Assembly: GCF_006175985.1 (NCBI RefSeq) | Contig: NZ_SRSH01000012.1 | Location: forward strand, 62,001 to 126,000 | DNA length: 64,000 bases | Direction: 5' to 3' | From: Methylotetracoccus oryzae | GTDB taxonomy: Bacteria > Pseudomonadota > Gammaproteobacteria > Methylococcales > Methylococcaceae | Shown here: one piece after another, positions 44,245-53,252 of the stretch | Numbering within the stretch: the first letter of the stretch is position 1 | Layout: each line of letters opens with the position of its first letter | The notes under the pieces: generated by a model | Told to the model about the DNA's origin: nothing | The model's input: the letters and a program-made list of their open reading frames with translations, nothing else | Databases searched by the model: none | Position numbers and translations under genes: made by a program

Positions 44245-44457
44245 TTAGTGCAAAAGGGAGTCGCCCATACCGCTCTGTAAAGGCGGATCACCATCCCATT
44301 CCTGACCGCAGTCCCATAGCCAATCAATCTCGTCCCAGAACATGCCGCCTTCGATGTCGAAGGGGAAGTCCACCATCTCGGCGGCCGCGTCTCCAGTGAA
44401 CTCCTCGCTGCGGAGGGGCTCAATTCGGTGCTTGCAAAACCAAGGTGAAGCTTTCAT
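44245..44457 (-). CDS. 70-residue acidic Trp-rich protein, last gene of the unknown operon
   Basis: Sequence is dominated by acidic and aromatic residues (FPFDIEGGMFWDEIDWLW, GQEWDGDPPLQ). AGAGG lies seven bases before the ATG and the gap to the DUF4438 gene is only 10 bp, which supports it as a real gene. Could be a small partner or immunity-like protein. No family recognised. Confidence 0.55.
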   Translation of the reverse strand: MKASPWFCKHRIEPLRSEEFTGDAAAEMVDFPFDIEGGMFWDEIDWLWDCGQEWDGDPPLQSGMGDSLLH

Positions 44458-44467
44458 TTGGCTACCT

Positions 44468-45487
44468 CTAGAGTTCACGGGGAGCCCCAAGCGTGGGGAG
44501 GCGCCGTACCTCGAGCCGTCCGGGCCTAAGCTGCTTTTCTATCAGCGTTGGGAACCGTCGAGGCGGCCGCGCTGCTCGGATCCCAAAGATCGACGCTAAA
44601 TTGGCCTCGGCGTCATGAGTCACCCGTATTAGGGAAGTCGGTCCTGTCAGTAAAGGTGTCAGGCCCGGGCCGTGACCGCTTACCGTACTGTCGCCATGGA
44701 CGATGACACCCACGGTGGTGTGGCCTAGTCTTGCACTTGGCCCGAAACGGGTGTCGGCGTCGGCGATGGCGACCAGATCGCCGAAGCGCAGTGTTTCCAG
44801 GCGGTAACGCTGCCGGGTCTGCGGATCGAAAAGCTGGATGTCGTAGTCACCTCGCCAGACAGTGTTCTTCCCCAAGCCTGAGCCCATGATGCCCGCCGGG
44901 AAGCGATGGGTGACGGGTACTTCGAGGGCTCCGTCGCGCTCCGCAATGCCCCAGCGTAGTAAAAGCCGTGGCGCACTGTTGAACACTGCTATTTCGGGGT
45001 AGTCGCGCAGTTCGAGACCGAGGCCGCAACTGTAGATTTGAACCCGGTCGCCGATATTGAGGCGCTGCAGCACGGATGTCGGGAAGTCCACGATGACATG
45101 GTCTATGCCGCCGTGCTTGCCGGTAACGAGGCCGATCTGGCCCGTGCAGGGACCGGTCACGACGCGGGCGGCGTTGCCCACACAGGCGTAAGTCATCAGC
45201 GCACGATTGGGGCCATTTCGGGCGCCAACGACCTCCCGCTGGTTATTGTGCAGCGAGACACCCGGTTCGATATGGTCGCCAGCCAAACCGACACAGCGAT
45301 CGCCGATGCGGTGATTCAACACGATACCACCGGTGGCCGGTAATACCCGGGGCACACCATCGTTTCCGATTCGGTACGGATTGGCCGCGCCGACCGGATG
45401 AGCGATCTGGCCCTGGACCGCGACCATTACCAGATCCTCGCCGTTGAGCCGTGGTCCCGTCCGCGAGCGGCGGCCGCGTCGGTTCAT
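44468..45487 (-). CDS. DUF4438 domain-containing protein
   Basis: A 339-residue protein. PVGAANPYRIGNDGVPRVLPATGGI, GDHIEPGVSL, CTGQIGLVTGKHGGIDHVIVDFP, FPAGIMGSGLG and TTVGVIVHGDSTVSGHGPG match the DUF4438 family, which I know mainly from archaea and thermophiles. No catalytic mechanism is established; the Gly/His-rich loops suggest a ligand- or metal-binding barrel. Start at 45487 with GAGGAA six bases upstream. Ninth gene of the operon. Confidence 0.82.
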   Translation of the reverse strand: MNRRGRRSRTGPRLNGEDLVMVAVQGQIAHPVGAANPYRIGNDGVPRVLPATGGIVLNHRIGDRCVGLAGDHIEPGVSLHNNQREVVGARNGPNRALMTYACVGNAARVVTGPCTGQIGLVTGKHGGIDHVIVDFPTSVLQRLNIGDRVQIYSCGLGLELRDYPEIAVFNSAPRLLLRWGIAERDGALEVPVTHRFPAGIMGSGLGKNTVWRGDYDIQLFDPQTRQRYRLETLRFGDLVAIADADTRFGPSARLGHTTVGVIVHGDSTVSGHGPGLTPLLTGPTSLIRVTHDAEANLASIFGIRAARPPRRFPTLIEKQLRPGRLEVRRLPTLGAPREL

Positions 45488-45527
45488 CGTCCGTTCCTCG
45501 GTGAAAGTGTCGGGGTGGTTCGAGCGT

Positions 45528-46424
45528 TCACAACGGATACCAGAATGCCTGTGCATCCCGCCAATAGTCGGCAACAGGCAGGGTTTCGGAATCGAACTCC
45601 CCGAGATCGTCGCCCATGAAGCCGAATTCACTCCGTCGGCTCCCCGCGGCTATCGCAGCGGCCGGTGCCGCGATGTGCAAGACGGCGAGGCGCAAGCCCG
45701 ACCAGACCCATTTCCCCAACCCGGCGTGAAGCATGGCCCTACGGAGCAGATCGGTTTCTTCCCGCCTCCAGGGGTCATGCTCGGCTACTTCGATACACCG
45801 CTGTCTGGGCCGATCACCGTGCACTGCCGTCCACTGCTCGAACACCTGGCAAATGTCCGGGACACGCTTTGAACCGACACGGCCACCCGGCTCACCAGTC
45901 TCGCCGGTGGCTGGCAGATGCGTCAGCACGAATGCTGATGGCAAGGTTGCTGCCAAAGCCACCACGTCGCGGTAAGCGGACGGTAGCACCGCCTTGTCCG
46001 GCAAGAGCCGGTCGAGGTCGGCGCATATCGCCTCGTAGCGCCACACCAGCTCCGGTTCCAGGCCATCGGGCAGAAATGACTCCATCGGTCCGTCGCCGAT
46101 CCAATAGCAGTGCTGCCGGCCGGGATCGTTTTCGAGGCGGATTCTTTCCCATTCACGCAGCGCTTCCACGACGATTCGCGAGCGTTCAGGCGTTGGGGCG
46201 CCCTCATCGTCGGCCGTGTGCAGCAGACCGGCCGGCTCCTGCAGATAGAAATGGGTGTTGTCGAGGATATGCCACAGTTCGCGCGCGACCCACAGGTCCA
46301 TTACCCGGCCCAAGCGCGTGGCCAGCGGCAGCCCGAAGCTGGACAGCGCCAGGGTTGGGTCGAGCACGCAGGACCAGCGCTTTTGGCTGATGTTGACGGA
46401 AAGCTCGGGCAACACCGCGTTCAT
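45528..46424 (-). CDS. Uncharacterised protein, gene 8 of the unknown operon
   Basis: A 298-residue soluble protein, aromatic- and acid-rich (LWVARELWHILDNTHFYLQ, WRYEAICADLDRLLPDK, YWRDAQAFWYPL). A stretch LRLAVLHIAAPAAAIAAGS near residue 245 is moderately hydrophobic. Resembles no family I recognise. GGAGG lies about 13 bases before the ATG. Confidence 0.7.
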   Translation of the reverse strand: MNAVLPELSVNISQKRWSCVLDPTLALSSFGLPLATRLGRVMDLWVARELWHILDNTHFYLQEPAGLLHTADDEGAPTPERSRIVVEALREWERIRLENDPGRQHCYWIGDGPMESFLPDGLEPELVWRYEAICADLDRLLPDKAVLPSAYRDVVALAATLPSAFVLTHLPATGETGEPGGRVGSKRVPDICQVFEQWTAVHGDRPRQRCIEVAEHDPWRREETDLLRRAMLHAGLGKWVWSGLRLAVLHIAAPAAAIAAGSRRSEFGFMGDDLGEFDSETLPVADYWRDAQAFWYPL

Positions 46425-46472
46425 GTTGTTTACGCTGCCTCCGATGAAAGCTGACCGCGGGCTGGGCGCCCG

Positions 46473-47306
46473 TCACTCCTCGAATGCTCGCGACGCCGGG
46501 CTTCCCGGCATGAACACCGTGACGGCGACGCCCCGCGGACGCGCGACCGCCACGGCGAGACGCTGAAACTGAGCCGCGTCGGTGCGCGATGTAGCCTGGG
46601 GTACCTGGTAGATCAGCCGGACGCGTTGCGGCAGCGCCGGCAGTCCGCGTGCACCACGCATCGCGCTCAGTGCAGCCAAGCCCTGCTGATAGTTCAGGGC
46701 CTGGGCGACATGCTGGCTGACCGTGGCCCGCAGACGGGTCGCGTCAAGCCCACCGCTTGGCAGCCGGTAACGGGACAAATCGATATGTTTGCTCTCGAAC
46801 GCAGCAGGGGCGGGACGCCCGCCGGGGCGCGAAACGGGTACCACGTCGACCGAGCCAGCGCGTGGCGTTCCACGCGGGTCGAGAAACACCACCGGCACCT
46901 GCCGCTCCAGCGTGTAACCATGACGGCGGAACACCCGTTCGAGGCGACGCTCGGCCACACCGCCGCGCCGGACATTGCGCCGGAGGGGGCTGCGCGCGGC
47001 CGTATCCGCATCATCATCGAGTTCGACATCGGCCGCGTCCATGCCGTCAGCCAAGTTCGGGTCCGCTGCCGCATCGTGCGCTTCCATCTCTTCGAATGTG
47101 TCGAGCTTGCCGAGTTCAGAAAAGTCGCTGGGATTTCCTCGCACGCGATGTCGTGAGCGTGTTCCAGACGCTCCACATTCGCAGGGTTGTACCCGGCAAC
47201 GCCGGCACACGGGCTGGAACGGCGAATTGCCATTACTGCCGCGTGCCAATCTATCCAATTCGTCATGGAGCATCTCGCTGACGGCGGCGTCGAATTTCTG
47301 GTACAT
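46473..47306 (-). CDS. PD-(D/E)XK nuclease-like protein with Cys cluster, gene 7 of the unknown operon
   Basis: A 277-residue protein from the ATG at 47306 (GAGG nine bases upstream; an earlier ATG at 47330 lacks one). Residues 34-44 contain Cx2Cx4CxC (CRRCRVQPCEC), a possible zinc site. After an acidic linker, residues about 115-240 read AERRLERVFRRHGYTLERQV, GSVDVVPV (Asp154) and AAFESKHIDL (Glu171, Lys173), the order of a PD-(D/E)XK core, followed by a helix with Gln. The nuclease assignment is inference from motif order only. Confidence 0.6.
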   Translation of the reverse strand: MYQKFDAAVSEMLHDELDRLARGSNGNSPFQPVCRRCRVQPCECGASGTRSRHRVRGNPSDFSELGKLDTFEEMEAHDAAADPNLADGMDAADVELDDDADTAARSPLRRNVRRGGVAERRLERVFRRHGYTLERQVPVVFLDPRGTPRAGSVDVVPVSRPGGRPAPAAFESKHIDLSRYRLPSGGLDATRLRATVSQHVAQALNYQQGLAALSAMRGARGLPALPQRVRLIYQVPQATSRTDAAQFQRLAVAVARPRGVAVTVFMPGSPASRAFEE

Positions 47307-47363
47307 GCCGGAGCACCTCAAGTCATGCAAAGATGCATTTCGTCGCCAGCGTTGCCCGGCTCG

Positions 47364-48467
47364 TCAGACCGCCGCAGCCCGCGCCGCCGTCGGCGGCATT
47401 CCCAGCACGCTTCGCAACGCGGGTGTGGTGCCGACAAAGCCCCGCCCTTCGGGCGTCATCCGGTAAGCTGCCACCCAGGCTTCGGCGTGGGCGCCCATCG
47501 GTCGTATGGTCGACTGGAACAGGATAGGATCGATCGCGGTCTTGAAGTCGTTGTCGGCGATGAACTGCAGGATGCGCCGCCCGCTCTCCGCCATCTTTGC
47601 ACGCTGCGAGGGTTCGGCGATGCCGCCCAGGTAACGCTGAGAGACGATTTCGACGACATCCCATTTGGTGTTTGCGTCGAAGGCCTTCTTGATGTCGGGT
47701 GCGTCCAACAGCTGCAATACCGATTTCAGGTAGTGCCCGGTTTCCATCGTCAGCGAGAAAACGTTGCCATAGGTGGAACGGTCCAGCGCGTAGCGGAGGT
47801 CCAGCCCGATACGTTGCACCGTGGCAACTGAGCCAAACGGACGCTGCTCGATCAGTTGCCCGCCACGGATCACTTCGCCGATCAACAGGTCGCGGAAGTA
47901 TTGCGACAAGGCCACCATGAACCCCACCAGTTGCCGGTGGAAGTTCCGGTTGACCACCGCACCGGCCGGCGCCTGTGCCGTGCCGTAATTGAATGCACGG
48001 CGGTAGGCCATCATGCGGTCGCGTAGTGTGTAGCGCAGGGGCTTCCATTTCTCCAGCAGGTACAGGCCACGGGCGCCGGGGCCGCGCTGGATGCGCATCT
48101 TGCCGAGATGGAACAGCCGCAGCAGTACATCGACCACCTGGAACAGTTTCATCCGTTCGTGCTGGTAGATGTAATACAGCTCGGCGGCGGCGTGCAGTTG
48201 GCTCGGAACGACCGAGTCGTCGAAATCGGGCTGGATGTACGGATAAGACATCTCACCAAATTCGACCGGCCCTTTGCCGCCGAAGCCGATCAGGTCGAGG
48301 AATGCGTCCCGTCCATCGGCGTTCGCGGCCTTTTTCAACAGGTCGCCAAAGCGGTCCTCGAATTGTTGCTCATATTGTTGGCGTTCCTCGGGAGGAAGAG
48401 ACGCAAGTTGCTCTCGGAGGAACTGCTCCCAGAGTCTTTGAATAGTTTCTGTGGTATTGAAGCTCAT
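47364..48467 (-). CDS. Uncharacterised protein, gene 6 of the unknown operon
   Basis: A 367-residue largely helical protein. The N-terminus is charged and coiled (IQRLWEQFLREQLASLPPEERQQY), followed by LFQVVDVLLRLFHLGKMRI, which may be a winged helix, and a long helical C-terminal half. GGAG lies nine bases before the ATG. No recognised domain. Confidence 0.72.
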   Translation of the reverse strand: MSFNTTETIQRLWEQFLREQLASLPPEERQQYEQQFEDRFGDLLKKAANADGRDAFLDLIGFGGKGPVEFGEMSYPYIQPDFDDSVVPSQLHAAAELYYIYQHERMKLFQVVDVLLRLFHLGKMRIQRGPGARGLYLLEKWKPLRYTLRDRMMAYRRAFNYGTAQAPAGAVVNRNFHRQLVGFMVALSQYFRDLLIGEVIRGGQLIEQRPFGSVATVQRIGLDLRYALDRSTYGNVFSLTMETGHYLKSVLQLLDAPDIKKAFDANTKWDVVEIVSQRYLGGIAEPSQRAKMAESGRRILQFIADNDFKTAIDPILFQSTIRPMGAHAEAWVAAYRMTPEGRGFVGTTPALRSVLGMPPTAARAAAV

Positions 48468-48519
48468 GGCTCAAGCTCCTTCGGCAAGAGGATTCATTAG
48501 GATGTTCGCTACAGCCCAC

Positions 48520-49086
48520 CTAGGCGGATTGATCTGCGAAGAATTGAATGAGGCGGCTGTTGAGTTTCTGAATCATCACGAACCGCTCACTCCGTTCCTC
48601 ATGATCACCCTTCAAAAACGGTGCAAAGGCGCCCTTATACTCTGCCTGTAAAGCGGCATCCGAAATCCTCTCGAGGCTTTCCCTGTACGGGGAACTGATG
48701 GAGATCTTCTTTGTCAGGGTTTCGTTGTTTTCCTTCAGCTTAAAGTCCTTGTCGGTCACTATGTCCTGTACCTGAGCCAGTACGCGAATCGCCTGGAGGG
48801 CTGGCTCCTTGACCTGACCTGCCGACAACGGGATGGACTCCGTTGCTTGTCGAGCCTCTAGCGATGCAATGCGCTGGAAAGCTTTGGCGAGTTCCCTCGC
48901 CTGACTGTCGACCGCGTTGCGGAGCCCCTGAGACAGGTCGAAAAGCGGGTTGATCTGCTTCGACGTCGTATCAGCAATCACGTCCGCAAACCGCTCCAGC
49001 GCCTTCTGTAGCGCGGCAATTTCCGCTGTGATGGCTTTGGTCCTCTGGTCGGTGACGCCGACATGGGTCGTGACTACTCGTAGCAT
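48520..49086 (-). CDS. Coiled-coil protein, gene 5 of the unknown operon
   Basis: A 188-residue protein; residues about 15-100 predict a coiled coil (KAITAEIAALQKALERFADVI, ELAKAFQRIASLEARQ). The C-terminus is charged and helical. Start at 49086 because GGAGG lies eight bases upstream; the frame extends to 49191 overlapping gene 4. A structural or adaptor role is plausible. Confidence 0.7.
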   Translation of the reverse strand: MLRVVTTHVGVTDQRTKAITAEIAALQKALERFADVIADTTSKQINPLFDLSQGLRNAVDSQARELAKAFQRIASLEARQATESIPLSAGQVKEPALQAIRVLAQVQDIVTDKDFKLKENNETLTKKISISSPYRESLERISDAALQAEYKGAFAPFLKGDHEERSERFVMIQKLNSRLIQFFADQSA

Positions 49087-49121
49087 GTTGATGTCCTCCA
49101 ACTGGTGAGTGGTCGTTCGCT

Positions 49122-50900
49122 TCAAGTCAGCGACGAGCGCCCCAAGCTCACGTCGGGGTGAGGTGGCAGCAAGATGTCGGGCGCCGGGCAAGCCCGTTGC
49201 GGCACGGCGTTCAGGCGACCGACAGCCCGATCAATCACGGCGAAAACGGCGTTGAAGATCGTGTCGAAACTGTGGCAATTGGGGGCCAGGGTTTCGAGCA
49301 TGGCACGCGATTGATCTTCCCTTTGACGCTGCAGGCAGAGTTCCTGGTGCAACAACGCTTGAAAGGCCGCTCTCCGCTGCGGATGATCGAATTCAGTCTG
49401 AAACTCAGCAGGACGCAAGCCTAAGTTGCCGGAAATGGCATTCAGACTTTCTCGCACGCGCTGTGCGAGGCTGGAGTCTTGACGAGCCGAGCAAGCCTCG
49501 AACCGCGGCCCCAGTTCGCCTGGTCTGGGATTGGCGAAAACGTCAACCAGCAGACCGTAGGCGGATGCACGCTGTTCCGGTAAGCCGAACGATTGCTGAC
49601 CATTGCAGTACAGATCCACTGCGCGGTCGGTGTCGTAAAGCAACTTGTCCAGAATCACCTGGCAGATGACCGCATCCGGCCCGCACTCGCAATCTGCCCA
49701 GCAGTCGAGGCCTTCAGCCAAGCGGTTGCGTTCCACGATCAGCGCCATCAGCCTGTCCTCACCAGCGTCGGCAACACGATTGCCGAACAAGCCGTAGTAC
49801 AGGACAGGAGGCCGCGCGACGCGAACCAGTCGGAACCCACCTGAACTGTCGAAAGAGTCCGAGAAGAGGAGTAAGGACTCCAGAAAAGCCGTCAACGGCG
49901 GCGACCACGGCGCGGGCTGATTCTGTTCGTCCACAGCCAATTGTTGGCCAATTACTACCAGGCGGCGGAATCGTTCGATATCAATCCGCGCTGTTGAACC
50001 CAGCGCACGTAAGCCCTGGACGCGCCCGTGGTCGGCACGCTCGATGAGTTCGTCCATAATCCGCGACAGTTCATTTTCCTGCAGCAAGGCTCGCAGATCG
50101 CCGTAGCCCTGATTCTCCAGTTCGCGAAACAGCAGACGATAGCCGTCGAGTCCACGCGGCCAGTCATTGGGGCCGTAGGCTTCCTGCGTCGCACCGATCA
50201 GATTTCGCAGCGAATAGATCACGGTATCCCGACGGACCTCCAACTCGGCAAACGGTACCTGGAGCAGAAATCTGCCTCCGTTGAAGCCCACGTTGGAAAG
50301 GCTTTCCCCCATCAGCACAAGAATGACGGCACCGACTTCGTCCAGACTCTGAGCAAACTTCCGATAGATCATGCTGGTGGCCGGCGTAAGCGTACCCACT
50401 AGTCGTGCCATGCGAGCGTAGTCACTCAGTTGGCGGCGGATCGCGAAGGACTTGTCTCTTTGCCTGGGATCCAGAGCGAAACGCGCGGCCATGGTTCCTT
50501 CCTGGATAGCCGATCGAATGGCCTGCGCCCAGCCGTGAATCTCGGGCGTTACATCTTTCAACAGCGAATTGGTGAGCAATTCCTGCAGGTCGCGCTCGAC
50601 ATCGTCCTTCGCTTGTTGCAACTCCACGTCCGATGAGTTTCCTGCGGGCATCGCCGAAACAGCCGCCGGCAGTGCCTGCAGGAAGGGAAGTCCGCGAGCC
50701 TCCTGGCCAATCGCCTGAGCACGCGGACTTTCCTTGAACCGGTCGAGCAAGGCGTTTGCGATCTGATGAGGATCGTTGGGATCACTGACGCGGAGTTCAC
50801 GCCGCAGCAGGTTGTCCAACGCCAAACGCTGATACCCGCTATTCGCCGGGGTGTTTCCGGCAGCGCTGCCGTAAAACGGATTGCTGGATGGAGATGCCAT
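49122..50900 (-). CDS. Large uncharacterised protein, gene 4 of the unknown operon
   Basis: A 592-residue soluble protein from the ATG 50900 (GAGG eight bases upstream). Mostly helical with a disordered N-terminus rich in Asn, Ser and Gly. A run of cysteines occurs near residue 410 (DCWADCECGPDAVIC). No enzyme motif seen and no family recognised; its size suggests a scaffold or core subunit. Confidence 0.7.
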   Translation of the reverse strand: MASPSSNPFYGSAAGNTPANSGYQRLALDNLLRRELRVSDPNDPHQIANALLDRFKESPRAQAIGQEARGLPFLQALPAAVSAMPAGNSSDVELQQAKDDVERDLQELLTNSLLKDVTPEIHGWAQAIRSAIQEGTMAARFALDPRQRDKSFAIRRQLSDYARMARLVGTLTPATSMIYRKFAQSLDEVGAVILVLMGESLSNVGFNGGRFLLQVPFAELEVRRDTVIYSLRNLIGATQEAYGPNDWPRGLDGYRLLFRELENQGYGDLRALLQENELSRIMDELIERADHGRVQGLRALGSTARIDIERFRRLVVIGQQLAVDEQNQPAPWSPPLTAFLESLLLFSDSFDSSGGFRLVRVARPPVLYYGLFGNRVADAGEDRLMALIVERNRLAEGLDCWADCECGPDAVICQVILDKLLYDTDRAVDLYCNGQQSFGLPEQRASAYGLLVDVFANPRPGELGPRFEACSARQDSSLAQRVRESLNAISGNLGLRPAEFQTEFDHPQRRAAFQALLHQELCLQRQREDQSRAMLETLAPNCHSFDTIFNAVFAVIDRAVGRLNAVPQRACPAPDILLPPHPDVSLGRSSLT

Positions 50901-50936
50901 GTCGTTCACCTCGGCTGGTTATTCGAATTACTCATG

Positions 50937-52229
50937 TCATGCCGCATGGGATAGAACCCGGTCACGCGGTGTCTCCGTGGCGCTGGCGCGCATGTCGTTC
51001 AACAGGTTAATGACGCGGTTGGCCACCGCCCGCGGCGCGACTCGGCCACTGGCCAGGGCATAGCCCGCGGCACTGACCAGATGGCGTGGCGGCAGGTCGT
51101 CCGGCACGCCACCTCTCTGCAGGGTTTCGGCCCCGATCCGAATCCGGCGTTCATCCGCAGGCCCGAAGGGGATGATGTCGGCCAATGCCCGCTGCGCGAG
51201 ATTGCGGCGCGTCTGGAAGGCGATCTCGTCGACCACCTCCGGGATGATGCGGCTCGATGTCGCCAGCAGGCGAACGGGGAGGCGGTTGAAGCCCCGGGGG
51301 TTGTATAGGTCTTCCCACACTCTCCGCAGCCGATACGCGCTTTGATCGAAACCCAGCCGGCCCAGCATCTCCACCAGGATATGGATGCGGAGATAGGCCG
51401 TAGGATGAGCGCCCCCCGGGCGATACGTCATCGTGCGCGAGGCCGGGTGGGCCAGAAAGATCGCCATGCCCCACGCCGCAGCCGGGCCACCCAGCAGGAT
51501 GGCAGCGAGATCGGCGAAGATTTCCTTGTGCCACAGCCCGTAGATTCGCGTCAGCGCGGGATCCCCGCTGGCGCGCAGGATCCGCCGGATCACGGCCTGC
51601 CGGTTCTCCTGCCAGATGCCGAGGTCGGCCTGCAGGTTGTGCGACACCTCGTGCAGCATCACCGGCTGCCAGGGGTTGTCGCGGTCCCACGGGATCCGCA
51701 CGATGGGGAAGGGATTGGGTTCGCCCAACAGACGGCTGAGCAGCACACCCCGCCGCATCGTCGCCGGCGAAAAGCCGTGCTCCATGTAGCACAGGGGTTT
51801 GATCAGCGGACCCCGAAAAACCGCCGGCGCGGCCTGACGCACCGCCCTGTAGCAATCCTCGGCGATGACGTCATAGGCCGCCAGGGTCGGTGCGAACATC
51901 GACCCGCGCTGGCTGAAGATCTCGAAAAACAAGCCGAAGGTCCGGCGCGCCCGGTCGATTTCCCGTTCGACCAGAGCAATGTCGATCAGTACACGCTGCA
52001 CCGGCGCGGTCTGCCAACACTGTTCCACCCGGGCCAAACGTCCCGCGATTTTCTGGTCAATCGCCGCCAGCCGCTGGTTGGCGGCGCGGAAATGGGCGGG
52101 CGTAGGGGCGTAGGGCCGGTCCTGCGGACGAATACCCACGCCTTCGCCATCGATCCGGGACAGCCGGCGCGCCCGCGCGGCCAAGGCCAGGATCTTGGTG
52201 CGAAGAAAGGTGCGCGTCAGCATGGCCAT
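50937..52229 (-). CDS. HEXXH metallopeptidase-like protein, gene 3 of the unknown operon
   Basis: A 430-residue protein. HEVSHN at residues 193-198 is a zinc-peptidase motif with the expected preceding hydrophobic residues (PVML); Glu236 in WHKEIFADLAA could be the third ligand (ExxxD, gluzincin style). The N-terminal 100 residues are basic and helical. No signal peptide, so it would act in the cytoplasm or on a secreted assembly. Family not recognised. Confidence 0.75.
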   Translation of the reverse strand: MAMLTRTFLRTKILALAARARRLSRIDGEGVGIRPQDRPYAPTPAHFRAANQRLAAIDQKIAGRLARVEQCWQTAPVQRVLIDIALVEREIDRARRTFGLFFEIFSQRGSMFAPTLAAYDVIAEDCYRAVRQAAPAVFRGPLIKPLCYMEHGFSPATMRRGVLLSRLLGEPNPFPIVRIPWDRDNPWQPVMLHEVSHNLQADLGIWQENRQAVIRRILRASGDPALTRIYGLWHKEIFADLAAILLGGPAAAWGMAIFLAHPASRTMTYRPGGAHPTAYLRIHILVEMLGRLGFDQSAYRLRRVWEDLYNPRGFNRLPVRLLATSSRIIPEVVDEIAFQTRRNLAQRALADIIPFGPADERRIRIGAETLQRGGVPDDLPPRHLVSAAGYALASGRVAPRAVANRVINLLNDMRASATETPRDRVLSHAA

Positions 52230-52259
52230 GTCCCGTCCCTCCCGCCCTGGGGTTTGCGC

Positions 52260-53207
52260 TTACCGTCCCTGAATGCTGATGGTGACCGGACCGCGCAAGG
52301 TGAACCGCCGGCCGGGACCGATGGGGCGGGTCGCGCGACCCACCGTGCGTGGCGTGGCCTGCGCCAGCCGCCTGACTGTCTGCGGGCTGCGCGCCACCTG
52401 TGCTGCGGCCCGGGTGATTGCCCTCGGCACGGCGCGCGGCGGAACACGGCGGGTACGGACGCCTCGCTGTACTGCCCTGACCACCGCGGGAACAGCGCGC
52501 GCAGCCGGCACGCCCTGGCGACGCGCGACCGTCCGTGTGGCCTGCGTCACGCTGCGGACCAACTGGCGCCGCTGCGTCCGCGGCAACCTCGCAACACCCG
52601 GCATGGTGCGGCGTATCGTCAACCCGGCGATCACCGGTGCCGCGGCATCGATCTCGCCTTCGTCGAACGAGTCGAGCATCTCGTCAAAGGCCTCGAACTC
52701 GTCCGCCTCGTCTGCCATCAGGCGCCCGACGACGTTCGCGACGCGGCCGATGGCTTGCGTCCAGGGCAGAGGTATCGCGCTGGCGATGGGCGCCACGGTG
52801 CGCGCGATACGCCCAACGACGGGGGCAACCCGGCGCGCCACTCGCACGGCACCCCGGGCGACACGGCTGACGCCGCGTGCCAGCCGCCGGAAGAATTCGT
52901 CCGTATCCTCGGCGCCGAGGGCGTCGGCGACAGCCTCTTCCATGGCGTCCATGACGTCGGCGTCTTCCGCCTCCTCATAGGCATCGTACTCGCCCCATTC
53001 CTCCGCCTCATCGTACTGATCAGCGCCGCCCGCCAGGCCGCCGACGGCGCGCCCGATGCCACCGATGATGTTGCGCAGAAACTCGTCGCTCTCCTCCTCA
53101 CCGAATTCATCGTACTCGGAGAACTCGTCGAACTGATGTCCGCGCGCGGGACCCTCGGCCTCGTCGTAGAGAAGATCTTCCATTACGTCGGCTTCAAAAC
53201 TGCTCAT
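52260..53207 (-). CDS. Acidic/basic two-part protein B, gene 2 of the unknown operon
   Basis: A 315-residue protein with a strongly acidic N-terminal third (DEAEEWGEYDAYEEAEDADV) and a strongly basic, Arg/Ala/Val-rich C-terminal half (RRQLVRSVTQATRTVARRQG), ending RRFTLRGPVTISIQGR. It is a tandem paralogue of gene 1: both share VADALxAEDxDEFxxRL, a middle acidic patch, the basic repeats and the terminal beta-like motif. Confidence 0.8.
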   Translation of the reverse strand: MSSFEADVMEDLLYDEAEGPARGHQFDEFSEYDEFGEEESDEFLRNIIGGIGRAVGGLAGGADQYDEAEEWGEYDAYEEAEDADVMDAMEEAVADALGAEDTDEFFRRLARGVSRVARGAVRVARRVAPVVGRIARTVAPIASAIPLPWTQAIGRVANVVGRLMADEADEFEAFDEMLDSFDEGEIDAAAPVIAGLTIRRTMPGVARLPRTQRRQLVRSVTQATRTVARRQGVPAARAVPAVVRAVQRGVRTRRVPPRAVPRAITRAAAQVARSPQTVRRLAQATPRTVGRATRPIGPGRRFTLRGPVTISIQGR

Positions 53208-53252
53208 GGGTCTGTCCTCATGGTTTTTGAATGAAAAGGCTCGTCCACGGAG

